A stretch of 64,000 bases of DNA from Lacrimispora sphenoides JCM 1415. GTDB lineage: Bacteria; Bacillota; Clostridia; Lachnospirales; Lachnospiraceae. Position 1 is the stretch's first letter. Every line of letters starts with the position of its first letter. A program made the position numbers and the translations under genes. The notes under the pieces are model-generated. The model was not told the origin of the DNA and made no database searches. It saw only the letters and a list, made by a program, of their open reading frames with translations. This document shows positions 1 through 7,513 of the stretch, in pieces. The stretch lies in the NCBI RefSeq assembly GCF_900105615.1, contig NZ_LT630003.1, positions 1,674,001 through 1,738,000 of the forward strand, given 5' to 3'.

Positions 1-1698
1 ACTCCATATAATTAACGCAAATTTACCATCAGCATGTTTATCAACACGGTTAAGCCATTCAACCTCATTTGCCGCCTTTGCTGCCAACATTGGATTGGTG
101 GTGTCTGTGCCGTACAAGGATTGATTGATAATCCACCACTTAGCGGATATTCCTGCACGCTTCAAATCGTCCTCCAAACGCAATGCCTCATAAACAGGTG
201 TTGCTTCGGGCAGAGTTACAATAAGAACTTCGGTTTCATCAGATTTCAGCCTTGGTAGAAGCTTCTGCAAGGATTCCGGGATTTCACCTTTTGTTCGCTG
301 GATTTCATGATTGTAACTTTGAGTGGATTCCAGCAAAAGAAGGGTATGACCAGTAGGCGCCGTATCAATTACCACTACCTGATCATCGGCTTTATCAACT
401 ATTTCTGCAAATGCACGAAACACTGCTATTTCCTGAGTACAGGGAGAACGCAGATCTTCCTCAACATAGGCTATATCCCCATCGCTCATACCAGACGCAC
501 GGGCCTTACCTATTACTTCGGACTGGTACTTTTTCAGCTCTTCGGCCTCGTCAATATGGCTCATAGAAATGCCGCAGTTTTCATCCAGTACAAATTTGAG
601 ATGTGCAGCTGGATCGGTGGTTGTAAGATGAACTTTTTCTCCACGCTTTGCGAGACCCAATGCAACAGCAGCAGCAACAGTTGTCTTACCTACGCCACCT
701 TTACCCATCGTGAAAATAACACGCTTACCGCTTGTTGCCAGTTCATCAATCACATTATTCAACGAAGGAACATGAACGGCGTTCAGCGTTTCGGTGTGTA
801 CAATTACATGATCAGTATTCAGTAAGGCTCGCACATTTTCCAGCCCTGTGATGTTATAGGCACGTAAGGGCACCATATGAAGCGGAAGCGTTTGTAAACT
901 TTCTGGCATAGTGTTAATTGCAGTCTTCTGTTTTTCAAACAGGTTCAAAGAAAGTGAGTCGCTGTATTCAGTCAGTACACCATTGATAACCAGCATTTGA
1001 TTTCGGACCCCTAGTGAGGAAAGCTCGCCGGAAGCCCGAGCTGCTTCTTTAAACGGTGCTGTTTCGGGGCGTGTCACAAGAATTAATGTAGTCAGGTTTC
1101 CGTCTGCTAGAGTTTCCACAGCCTGCTTGTAAATCGCTTTTTTGCTCTCCAAGCCGGAAAGCTGGCCCAAACAGGACGCACCATGAGTGCTCTCGCTGAT
1201 AAAATCACTCCATGCGGACGGAAGCTGGAGCATACGTAGAGTGTGACCAGTGGGCGCGGTGTCAAAAATAATATAGTCATATTCCTGTTGTACCTTGCCG
1301 TCTGTGATAAAATTGGAAAATTCATTGAATGCCGCGATCTCCACGGTGCAGGAACCGGAAAGCTGTTCTTCCACGTTAGCGAGAACAGCGCCAGGTAGTT
1401 TGCCGCGATAAGGTGCGATTACGCTTTCCCGATATTCAGCTGCGGCTTTAATTGGGTCAAGATTCGCCACAACTAAATTAGGCACGTCGGGAATCGGAGT
1501 CCCCTTGTTTGTTAACTCCATAGAAAAGACGTCCTGTAAATTAGATGCCGGGTCGGTACTGATTAGCAGCACCCTTTTTCCACTGTCTGCCAGCGATACA
1601 GCGGTGGCGCAGGCAACGCTGGTTTTACCAACGCCGCCCTTGCCGGTATAGAAAAGGTATTTTGTAAGTTTAATAGTACGTGGATCGAATAAATTCAC
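1..1698 (-). CDS. arsA: ArsA arsenite-pump ATPase, C-terminus cut by window edge
   Basis: I translated this from the reverse strand; 566 codons are visible and no stop is reached before base 1. It has the tandem layout of ArsA: two P-loop halves with GKGGVGKT at residues about 19-26 and 332-339, and each half carries the DTAPTGHT signature. ArsA is the cytosolic ATPase that couples ATP hydrolysis to arsenite extrusion and receives As(III) from ArsD. ArsA proteins are usually about 580 residues, so only a short tail is missing. The chosen start is GTG at 1698, two bases past the arsD stop, with AAGGAGG lying inside the arsD end; spacing is about 11 bases. Last known gene of the ars operon in this window. 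Family assignment is firm; the GTG start is likely but not proven. Confidence 0.95.
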   Translation of the reverse strand, partial: MNLFDPRTIKLTKYLFYTGKGGVGKTSVACATAVSLADSGKRVLLISTDPASNLQDVFSMELTNKGTPIPDVPNLVVANLDPIKAAAEYRESVIAPYRGKLPGAVLANVEEQLSGSCTVEIAAFNEFSNFITDGKVQQEYDYIIFDTAPTGHTLRMLQLPSAWSDFISESTHGASCLGQLSGLESKKAIYKQAVETLADGNLTTLILVTRPETAPFKEAARASGELSSLGVRNQMLVINGVLTEYSDSLSLNLFEKQKTAINTMPESLQTLPLHMVPLRAYNITGLENVRALLNTDHVIVHTETLNAVHVPSLNNVIDELATSGKRVIFTMGKGGVGKTTVAAAVALGLAKRGEKVHLTTTDPAAHLKFVLDENCGISMSHIDEAEELKKYQSEVIGKARASGMSDGDIAYVEEDLRSPCTQEIAVFRAFAEIVDKADDQVVVIDTAPTGHTLLLLESTQSYNHEIQRTKGEIPESLQKLLPRLKSDETEVLIVTLPEATPVYEALRLEDDLKRAGISAKWWIINQSLYGTDTTNPMLAAKAANEVEWLNRVDKHADGKFALIIWS

Positions 1699-1699
1699 T

Positions 1700-2077
1700 T
1701 TAGCAGCAACCTCCTTTGCAGCAACAGCCATCATTTCCCTGTGCCTTTTCCACTGGTTTTCCCAGCAGATCGACGGACAGACCTAACCACTTCGTAAATT
1801 CCGCATTGGTGGGGTATTTCCCGGTCAATACAATCTTTCCGTCTATCACGGTAACGGGCAAGCCGTCCGGCCCTTTGTCATTGATGAAGTCATTCACAAC
1901 CTTATTATTAACAAACTCCATTGGTGCGCTGTTGAGATTAAAGCGATCAACGTTTACGCCGTTCTTTTTTAACGTATCAAGTACAGTAGATATACGAAGT
2001 AATTCGGGATCAACTCCTACTCCGCAAAGTCCAGTTGAGCAGCACATAGCAGGTTCAAAAATTTGCATTGTTTTCAT
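1700..2077 (-). CDS. arsD: ArsD arsenic metallochaperone
   Basis: A 125-residue ArsD. It carries the vicinal cysteines Cys12-Cys13 plus Cys18 (motif MCCSTGLC), the positions that bind As(III) in characterised ArsD, and a Cys-rich tail ending CCCKGGCC. ArsD delivers arsenite to ArsA and acts as a weak trans-regulator in some systems. The reading frame is open for another 94 codons upstream, but the start at 2077 is preceded by AAGGTAA at good spacing and gives the normal family length, so the upstream part is not counted. The stop is two bases from the arsA start, indicating translational coupling of chaperone and ATPase. Confidence 0.95.
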   Translation of the reverse strand: MKTMQIFEPAMCCSTGLCGVGVDPELLRISTVLDTLKKNGVNVDRFNLNSAPMEFVNNKVVNDFINDKGPDGLPVTVIDGKIVLTGKYPTNAEFTKWLGLSVDLLGKPVEKAQGNDGCCCKGGCC

Positions 2078-2297
2078 AAAATTACCTTCTTTCATTGAAT
2101 TTATTTTAGAATCGCGTCCCATGAAGAAGCGTTCCAAATTAGCAGGCAGTGTGTAGGGAAGGCTTTCATTCGAGAACTTCCCATTAATTGTACGCAAGAT
2201 ACCATCTATAATCATTGCTTTTGGCGGCTGGTCGTGTTTGAATACTATTTGTGAGTTTACTATTGTTAACCAGACGGCACTTTGGTCAAGACCCGTA
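2078..2297. other. Unassigned spacer between arsD and small repeat gene
   Basis: This 220-base stretch stays open in the arsD frame (its translation includes NGKFSNESLPYTLPANLERF) but has no ribosome site in front of its possible ATG codons. It is most simply an untranslated or decayed segment of the operon. I do not recognise the translated text. Nothing else was seen in it. Confidence 0.4.
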
Positions 2298-2486
2298 TCA
2301 GCTTTTACTACACATATTGTTAATGCTGTACATCTTAGTATTATCCTCTGACACTCCATTCATATTGTTTAAACTATATGGAGTTTTTATATCATTTGTA
2401 GTACTGTTCATATTATTTAACCCGTAAACAGCCTGCTGGTTGTTTGATACATCATTCATGTTGTTAATGCTCAATTCGCCAACCAT
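2298..2486 (-). CDS. Small Asn-rich tandem-repeat protein in ars operon
   Basis: A 62-residue ORF with a near-ideal ribosome site (AAGGAGG, six bases before the ATG at 2486), 34 bases after the acr3 stop. It consists almost wholly of an imperfect repeat of 16-17 residues, each with a core like Y-S/G-I/L-N-N-M-N: SINNMNDVSNN, YGLNNMNSTTN, YSLNNMNGVSE and a last, degenerate YSINNMCSKS. There is one cysteine, near the C-terminus, and no signal peptide or membrane segment. I do not recognise a family. Its place between the pump gene and arsD suggests co-expression with arsenic resistance, but any role is unknown. The strong ribosome site and repeat periodicity argue for a real gene rather than a chance ORF. 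Confidence 0.65.
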   Translation of the reverse strand: MVGELSINNMNDVSNNQQAVYGLNNMNSTTNDIKTPYSLNNMNGVSEDNTKMYSINNMCSKS

Positions 2487-2520
2487 ATAAATCCTCCTTA
2501 TCAATGTGTCTTTGCTCAAA

Positions 2521-3582
2521 TTATTGTTTGGCACTGGATTCTGGGAACCAGTGGGTAGTTTTATTAGCAATTTTTACAAGAAAAAGCATCACGGGTACTT
2601 CAGTCAAGACCCCAACGGTAGTAGCAAGCGCAGCGGCGGAGCTGGTGCCAAACAAGGCGATTGCCACAGCGACAGATAGTTCAAAAAAGTTAGACGCACC
2701 GATCATTCCAGCTGGAGCGGAAATGGAGTAGGGCAGCTTCAGCAGTCGGGCGGCAAAGTAAGCGATAAAGAAAATAAGGAACGTCTGAATAATCAGAGGT
2801 ATAGCAATTAAGACAATGTGTAGAGGATTGCGGATTATGGTTTCGCCTTGGAACGCAAAAACCAGTACCAACGTTAATAATAGTCCTATTGTTGTAACAC
2901 CATCAAATTTATTAACAAAAGTATTGTTGAAATATTCTTCCCCTCTCTTTTTGATTACCAGTGTACGGGTCAGCATTCCACCTACCAGTGGAATTACAAC
3001 AAACAGCACCACCGATAAAATCAGAGTATCCCACGGCACAGCTACATTGGAAACGCCGAGCAAGAATTTTACAATGGGCACAAAGGCTACTAAAATAATA
3101 AGGTCATTGGTTGCTACCTGTACGACGGTATAAGCGGGATTCCCTTTCGTTAAACTGCTCCACACAAAAACCATTGCAGTACATGGGGCAGCTCCCAAAA
3201 GTACCGCGCCTGCCAGATATTGTGTTGCCAAGTCTGGCGAGATGAATGCTTTGAAAATCACAAAGAAAAACAGTGAGGCGATTGCATACATGGTAAATGG
3301 TTTAATAAACCAGTTAGTAATCCATGTGACAAACAATCCTTTAGGATTTTTGCCGACATTTTTAATACTTTGAAAATCTACTTTCATCATCATAGGGTAA
3401 ATCATCAGCCAGATTAAAACTGCCATCGGTATAGATACTTTGGCATATTCAAACTGATTCATAAAATCGGGGATAGCTGGCAAAAACCTTCCTATTAATA
3501 CGCCTATTACCATACAGAGAATAACCCATACGGTGAGATATTTTTGAAAAAAGCCTATGTCTGTCTGTTTATCTGATTTCAT
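2521..3582 (-). CDS. acr3: Acr3-family arsenite efflux permease
   Basis: A 353-residue polytopic membrane protein of the Acr3 (bile-acid/arsenite transporter) family, which exports As(OH)3 across the cytoplasmic membrane. About ten hydrophobic segments are visible. The conserved Cys lies in the GAAPCTAMVFVWS motif near residue 133, and the conserved Glu in TVGVLTEVPVML near the C-terminus; both are typical of Acr3 and absent from the unrelated ArsB. The start at 3582 has AGGAG upstream (GACAGGAGC). It follows arsR by 112 bases that include a second operator-like site. With ArsD and ArsA present the permease may work as an ATP-driven pump, as in other arsA-acr3 operons. Confidence 0.95.
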   Translation of the reverse strand: MKSDKQTDIGFFQKYLTVWVILCMVIGVLIGRFLPAIPDFMNQFEYAKVSIPMAVLIWLMIYPMMMKVDFQSIKNVGKNPKGLFVTWITNWFIKPFTMYAIASLFFFVIFKAFISPDLATQYLAGAVLLGAAPCTAMVFVWSSLTKGNPAYTVVQVATNDLIILVAFVPIVKFLLGVSNVAVPWDTLILSVVLFVVIPLVGGMLTRTLVIKKRGEEYFNNTFVNKFDGVTTIGLLLTLVLVFAFQGETIIRNPLHIVLIAIPLIIQTFLIFFIAYFAARLLKLPYSISAPAGMIGASNFFELSVAVAIALFGTSSAAALATTVGVLTEVPVMLFLVKIANKTTHWFPESSAKQ

Positions 3583-3601
3583 ATAATTATGCTCCTGTCA
3601 T

Positions 3602-3617
3602 ATTGAATTTTTTCTAT
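3602..3617. promoter_or_regulatory. Second ArsR-operator-like site before acr3
   Basis: ATTGAATTTTTTCTAT matches the perfect ArsR-promoter palindrome at 4026-4041 in 14 of 16 positions. It lies 20-35 bases upstream of the acr3 start. No convincing -35/-10 pair is seen here, so it may be an internal operator or only a relic of one. Confidence 0.4.
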
Positions 3618-3694
3618 ATAACGACAATTTTTTTATCGGTGCCAAATTTCCCCTAAGGAACATGACACCGACAGCTGCGGTGACAGTGATGCAT

Positions 3695-4012
3695 CTATAT
3701 ATCACCACCTTTACGATGGCATATGCAATCGGGTTCTGAAGTAAATATCTCCCCTAACTGCTGATAAAAAGCTTTTAGGTGTTCATCATTCAATGAGTAA
3801 TAAATCCATTTACCCTCCGGCCTTGCTTTCACTAAACCAGCGCCCATCAGCACTTTCATATCATGGGATAGAGTTGGCTGGGTAATATGAAATCTCTCCA
3901 AAATACTACATGCGCACAGCTCACCGCAAGAAAGCATATCGACAATTCGTAATCGTTTTGGATCGGACAAAGCCTTAAGGACTTTGGCGTTCTGAATATA
4001 TTTTTCTTCCAT
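3695..4012 (-). CDS. arsR: ArsR-family arsenic-responsive repressor
   Basis: A 105-residue winged-helix repressor. The metal-sensing motif ELCACSIL (Cys-X-Cys in the alpha-3 region) and the recognition helix TQPTLSHDMKVL are both visible; ArsR proteins with this ELCxC motif release DNA on binding As(III) or Sb(III). The tail CICHRKGG adds two more Cys and a His that could supply a further ligand. It is the first gene of the ars operon and sits directly downstream of a consensus promoter overlapped by a perfect palindrome, so autoregulation is expected. Start ATG at 4012 has GAGGTTGT upstream. Confidence 0.95.
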   Translation of the reverse strand: MEEKYIQNAKVLKALSDPKRLRIVDMLSCGELCACSILERFHITQPTLSHDMKVLMGAGLVKARPEGKWIYYSLNDEHLKAFYQQLGEIFTSEPDCICHRKGGDI

Positions 4013-4025
4013 AGTACAACCTCAC

Positions 4026-4075
4026 ATAGAATATTTTCTATATATTATTGTATGCTGTAAAATTTAAAATGTCAA
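4026..4075 (-). promoter_or_regulatory. ars operon promoter and ArsR operator
   Basis: Reading leftward: -35 TTGACA (4070-4075), a 17-base spacer, -10 TACAAT (4047-4052), then the perfect inverted repeat ATAGAA-AATA-TTCTAT (4026-4041) at the expected transcription start. This is the standard layout of an ArsR-repressed promoter. Confidence 0.85.
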
Positions 4076-4312
4076 TATAATTTTATTTTTTTAATGATAT
4101 GAGCATTGTTGGCCATCTTCATACCTGATAGCATCTAGCATCCGGCTGACCGATAAAGGTTATAGTACTCCCCTCCTGATCTAGTGATATCTCCTATACA
4201 GGCATACCTGAAGACATAGAGATGCATTTGTTTGTCTGATGTCTATGATTGTCAATGGCGATAATTTAGTCTTAATAGTTTGGCGGCATTGACTTTCTAA
4301 CTTCATGGAGTA

Positions 4313-4491
4313 GTTTTGTCGTTTTTATCTACTGAACCGATCTTAAGTAATATATTTTGAAAGTAAATAAACGACAAAACCATGTAAATTAGTTTTGTCG
4401 TTTTGGGGGTTTTGTCGTTTCCCAAATATTTGCGACAAAACCTTTCCGGCCCTGTCTTTATAAAGGTTCCAGGACTTCCGGAGTTTTGTCG
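4313..4491. repeat. GTTTTGTCG element, copy A
   Basis: Six copies of the 9-base unit GTTTTGTCG occur at 4313, 4372 (inverted), 4392, 4409, 4433 (inverted) and 4483, in the orientation order + - + + - +. The units at 4409 and 4433 form a stem (GGTTTTGTCG / CGACAAAACC) around a 15-base loop. The same series, in the same order and with similar text between units (CAAATAT, GGCCCT), recurs at 5312-5464. The rest of the 593-base gap from 4076 to 4668 shows no gene or clear promoter. I infer a palindromic interspersed element or structured RNA; its nature is unknown. Confidence 0.7.
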
Positions 4492-4668
4492 GAAATTTTT
4501 CGGTTATGGACAAGGCTCAATTCACTACTGTTAATCCATTACTACTTTGGCACATTAAGAACAGGACTATTCATTACCGTAGATATATCTACTTTAACAA
4601 TAGCCCCGTCTTATAATATTTTATACTGATTCTTACTGATCTTAGAAACTGAAACAATCAACAATAAC

Positions 4669-5142
4669 TTATTTTTTGTCTTCAAATACTATCCAAATTG
4701 GGAATTTATAAATTTCATTCCAATCTTTATCCCGATATGAGAATCCAAAATACATAGGCTCTTTAGATAAACTTTCAAAATCGTCTGATAAAACTGGAAC
4801 GTAGCTGACACGACCATTTTCAAGATCTGTCATTAAATCGCCTGCATATTCTTCTTTTGAATTATAAACAGTTGAAGTAATGGATGTTGCATTTGTATCA
4901 GTTGTTACGATATCAAAAATACGATACTTATTATCACTACTTTTCTCTGGCTTTTGAACAACAATTGCAGGTGTGGTTTGGCCGTTAATTGTAATATCTC
5001 TTCCCTCAATAAAACCTGGCACCATTATCTGATAATTTGTATCTCCCCAGTTAACAGCCTGATCTTCAGCGGCGCTTGCAGGAATAATCAACATACCAGC
5101 AAGTAATATTGTTGCAAATATAACCCTAAAAAACCCCTTCAT
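4669..5142 (-). CDS. Small secreted protein of unknown function
   Basis: A 157-residue protein with a clear Sec signal peptide at residues 1-25 (basic MKGFFR start, hydrophobic core, cleavage after PASA or PASAA). The mature part is soluble, has no cysteine, and is rich in Asp, Thr and aromatic residues; I recognise no domain. The start at 5142 is preceded by AAGGAGG at eight bases, so an in-frame extension to 5193 is not used. It is a single gene with its own promoter, and it lies between the two GTTTTGTCG elements. Function cannot be assigned; it could be an envelope-associated or exported accessory protein. Confidence 0.75.
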   Translation of the reverse strand: MKGFFRVIFATILLAGMLIIPASAAEDQAVNWGDTNYQIMVPGFIEGRDITINGQTTPAIVVQKPEKSSDNKYRIFDIVTTDTNATSITSTVYNSKEEYAGDLMTDLENGRVSYVPVLSDDFESLSKEPMYFGFSYRDKDWNEIYKFPIWIVFEDKK

Positions 5143-5164
5143 ACTTGAACCTCCTTTTTTAATC

Positions 5165-5193
5165 ATAATATCATAATAAATCCATATTTTCAA
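5165..5193 (-). promoter_or_regulatory. Promoter of secreted-protein gene
   Basis: TTGAAA (5188-5193), 17-base spacer, TATTAT (5165-5170) on the reverse strand, ending 22 bases before the ATG at 5142. Confidence 0.6.
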
Positions 5194-5311
5194 TTAATAT
5201 ACAATACTATTTTATAGAAGTTTCTTGGCCAGCGTTCCGATCTCAAGATGAAGGAGGCGCTGGTATTCTCGCTGTTGATCTTTATTTCTGTGTCGCATAT
5301 AACATCAAGCA

Positions 5312-5464
5312 GTTTTGTCGTTTTTCTTTCCCTATCCCCTCTTCTATCTTTTATAATGTTAATAAAAAAACGACAAAACTATGTCATTACATTTTGTCGT
5401 TTTCAGGGTTTTGTCGTTTTTCAAATATCTACGACAAAACCCTCCTGGCCCTACTGTTTTGTCG
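5312..5464. repeat. GTTTTGTCG element, copy B
   Basis: Six units at 5312, 5371 (inverted), 5391 (ATTTTGTCG), 5408, 5432 (inverted) and 5456, in the same + - + + - + order as copy A. The central stem is longer here: GGGTTTTGTCG pairs with CGACAAAACCC around a 15-base loop that again contains CAAATAT. Copy A has about 25 more bases before its last unit. Nothing else is seen in the 412-base gap from 5194 to 5605. Confidence 0.7.
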
Positions 5465-5605
5465 TCTTCCATTCGCTGCAATTCATTACGTATACAATTT
5501 TGGCATTATCCTAGTCCAATGATATTTATAAAAAATGATGTACTTTTCTGCGCATTCCTTTACAATACGTACAAGGATCCATATTACTTAAATTGGCAAA
5601 ATAAT

Positions 5606-7183
5606 TCAATCAAACGTCTCTACTGTAACTTCATTTGAAATAAACCGATATTTAAAACGCACTGCCATATTATCTTTCTCCGTGGTAAAATGTGCCTTAT
5701 TGCCTGAGCCGCTTCTGGGATATCTGTCTTCCTGATAGGTAGCTGACAACGTTCCGTAAGTCGCTACCGAATAATCATAGGTCCCTGCAAACGGTATCAC
5801 CACAGACAATGTATAGGTGTTGTTACCTATGTAATACATCCGGGTTACTTCGCTGTTAGAATCATTTTTTACTGCACCCACATGAGGCTGAAAACTTCCA
5901 TATACCACAATTTTCTCCGGCAGCTTCATTCCGGTCCTTTCATCATAGACTTCTCCGGCTCCATAACGGATGAGCATCTCAGGATTGGACGCTTTTTTTC
6001 TCAATTCATGTTCAGTGGCCCATAACCGCTTCGCTGTCTCCTCCTGACTGAACCCCATGGGGCAATCGGAACTCTTCCGGTTTATCTGATAAAATTTCTG
6101 ACGGTCTGGTTCTCCGTTGTCAGCTCTTATTCCTGTGACTGCCCCATCTCCAAGCATACGGCGAAATGGCAGTTCAAAGTAAGCATTGGGATTATTAATC
6201 TCTGTCCATTTGTAAGTATACTCCAGAAAGTGATTTCGGCTCTCTTCTGACTGATTGGCAAACCAGGCAATCTGATCATATCCCCACCAATCTCTCCATG
6301 CCAGCTCTTCTCTTGAATTGGAATCCCGGTCTTCCACCACTAAACCGCCCCAATTATCATACTCCATCAAATAAGGCATGGTGTCTGCCGACCAACCATT
6401 GGGGTTTTCTCCCCCTTCACTGTAGCCCTCTCTCACCAACACCAGCTTCTCTCCGGGTACTTCCAGAAGAGGAACTCTGGTAAAAGGCATTGCATGATAG
6501 TCAAACAGCAGCTTTCCACGGATATTTACGCCATGGGTATGGGCATCCAGAAGCACCTTGTGCCTTCTCCCATGTACTCTGGCATATTCCCGTATCATGG
6601 CAAAAAGCTGCGCTATCTTTTCCATACCCGGATCATGCGCTGTGTATAGGTGCACCTGTCCCATATGCAAAGCTTCATACCCGCAGTCAATATATCTGGT
6701 TGCACGGTAATAAAACCACATCTGCGCTTCCCGGCGGGACAGATCCGGGATACCTCCATTTTTAGACGGATCTTCTCTGCGGCTTATATAACCGGATGAT
6801 TCATCCATAAACAATGCCTCCTGCATCCGAAAGGTTCTCTCTTCCGGCTTCATCCCAAAAGCTTTGAATACATAGTCCGGTATCCGGATCTCCTCCATCC
6901 GCTCCACAATCCACTCAAACACGCATGCCTGAAGAATAATCTCAGGATCCACAGCATGGACTTTTTCTGCCAGTTCTCTGGAAAGACGAAAATGCACTTC
7001 ATCCTCCATTGGCATATACCAAATACCGGATGCCCTTCCCAGAAATTTTACGCCCATCTCTTTGATAACGCGCAGATCATCCGTAAGGGTTTTGCTTTCA
7101 AATAATCCTGCTGCAGTTACACCACGTGACAGATAGCTCTCCAACACTTCTTTTGATATTGTTTCATAAAATACAAAATCCAT
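5606..7183 (-). CDS. Unrecognised 525-residue protein in mannosidase operon
   Basis: A cytosolic protein of 525 residues with no signal peptide or membrane segment and a ribosome site AAAGGAAA before the ATG at 7183. I recognise no named family. The first 400 residues read like a TIM-barrel hydrolase: alternating hydrophobic strands and helices, with loop-end acids and His residues such as VLLDAHTHGVN, LVREGYSEGGE and LMEYDNWGGLVVEDRD. The last 120 residues (from about KIVVYGSFQPH) look like an all-beta accessory domain. It is the last gene of the alpha-mannoside operon, after GH38, so a role in glycan breakdown is a reasonable inference. It could be a glycoside hydrolase of an undescribed family, or a non-catalytic relative. 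Confidence 0.6.
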   Translation of the reverse strand: MDFVFYETISKEVLESYLSRGVTAAGLFESKTLTDDLRVIKEMGVKFLGRASGIWYMPMEDEVHFRLSRELAEKVHAVDPEIILQACVFEWIVERMEEIRIPDYVFKAFGMKPEERTFRMQEALFMDESSGYISRREDPSKNGGIPDLSRREAQMWFYYRATRYIDCGYEALHMGQVHLYTAHDPGMEKIAQLFAMIREYARVHGRRHKVLLDAHTHGVNIRGKLLFDYHAMPFTRVPLLEVPGEKLVLVREGYSEGGENPNGWSADTMPYLMEYDNWGGLVVEDRDSNSREELAWRDWWGYDQIAWFANQSEESRNHFLEYTYKWTEINNPNAYFELPFRRMLGDGAVTGIRADNGEPDRQKFYQINRKSSDCPMGFSQEETAKRLWATEHELRKKASNPEMLIRYGAGEVYDERTGMKLPEKIVVYGSFQPHVGAVKNDSNSEVTRMYYIGNNTYTLSVVIPFAGTYDYSVATYGTLSATYQEDRYPRSGSGNKAHFTTEKDNMAVRFKYRFISNEVTVETFD

Positions 7184-7198
7184 CTATCGTTTCCTTTC

Positions 7199-7504
7199 TC
7201 ACTGTTTTTCCAGAAATTTCACTATAGTAATAATGCCGGTCCCGCTGGCCCCCTCTCTCATTTCCTCAGTTTCAGAGCGTATCACAGATGGTCCCACCAT
7301 ATCCAGATGAATCCACCGGGTTCCCGGTTCCACAAACTTCTCCAGAAAGCAGGCAGTCACACTGGCTCCGGCGCCTTTTCCCGGCGCATAATTGGCAAAG
7401 TCTGCGACTGAACTTCGCTCCAGAAGCTTATGATAACAGTGTTCCGGACGTATATTTCTGCTTTTGGGGATAGGGCTGCGGGTGATTTGAATTCTCTTGT
7501 TCAC
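7199..7504 (-). pseudogene. C-terminal fragment of M17 leucyl aminopeptidase
   Basis: The 101-codon frame carries only the extreme C-terminus of an M17 cytosolic aminopeptidase: SSVADFANYAPGKGAGASV, CFLEKFV, TRWIHLDMVGPSVI and GASGTGI match the end of the family. Full M17 proteins are about 450-500 residues, and all catalytic and metal-binding residues (the Lys/Asp/Glu/Arg set in the NTDAEGR-type region) lie upstream of what remains. The frame opens with GTG at 7504, one base after AAGGAG, too close for normal initiation, which fits a deletion joining the ribosome site to the 3' part. It sits between the GH38 gene and the unrecognised gene. I infer a decayed gene; a stand-alone small protein is possible but less likely. 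Confidence 0.7.
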
Positions 7505-7513
7505 ACTCCTTCT

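Noticed and set aside
2078..2359. N-terminal extension of ArsD by 94 residues
   Set aside because: No ribosome site for the longer form, it would overlap the repeat-protein gene, and the shorter form has the normal ArsD length and Cys12-Cys13-Cys18 numbering.
4313..5464. CRISPR-like array of GTTTTGTCG repeats
   Set aside because: The units are only nine bases, alternate in orientation, and have uneven spacing; there are no cas genes in the window.
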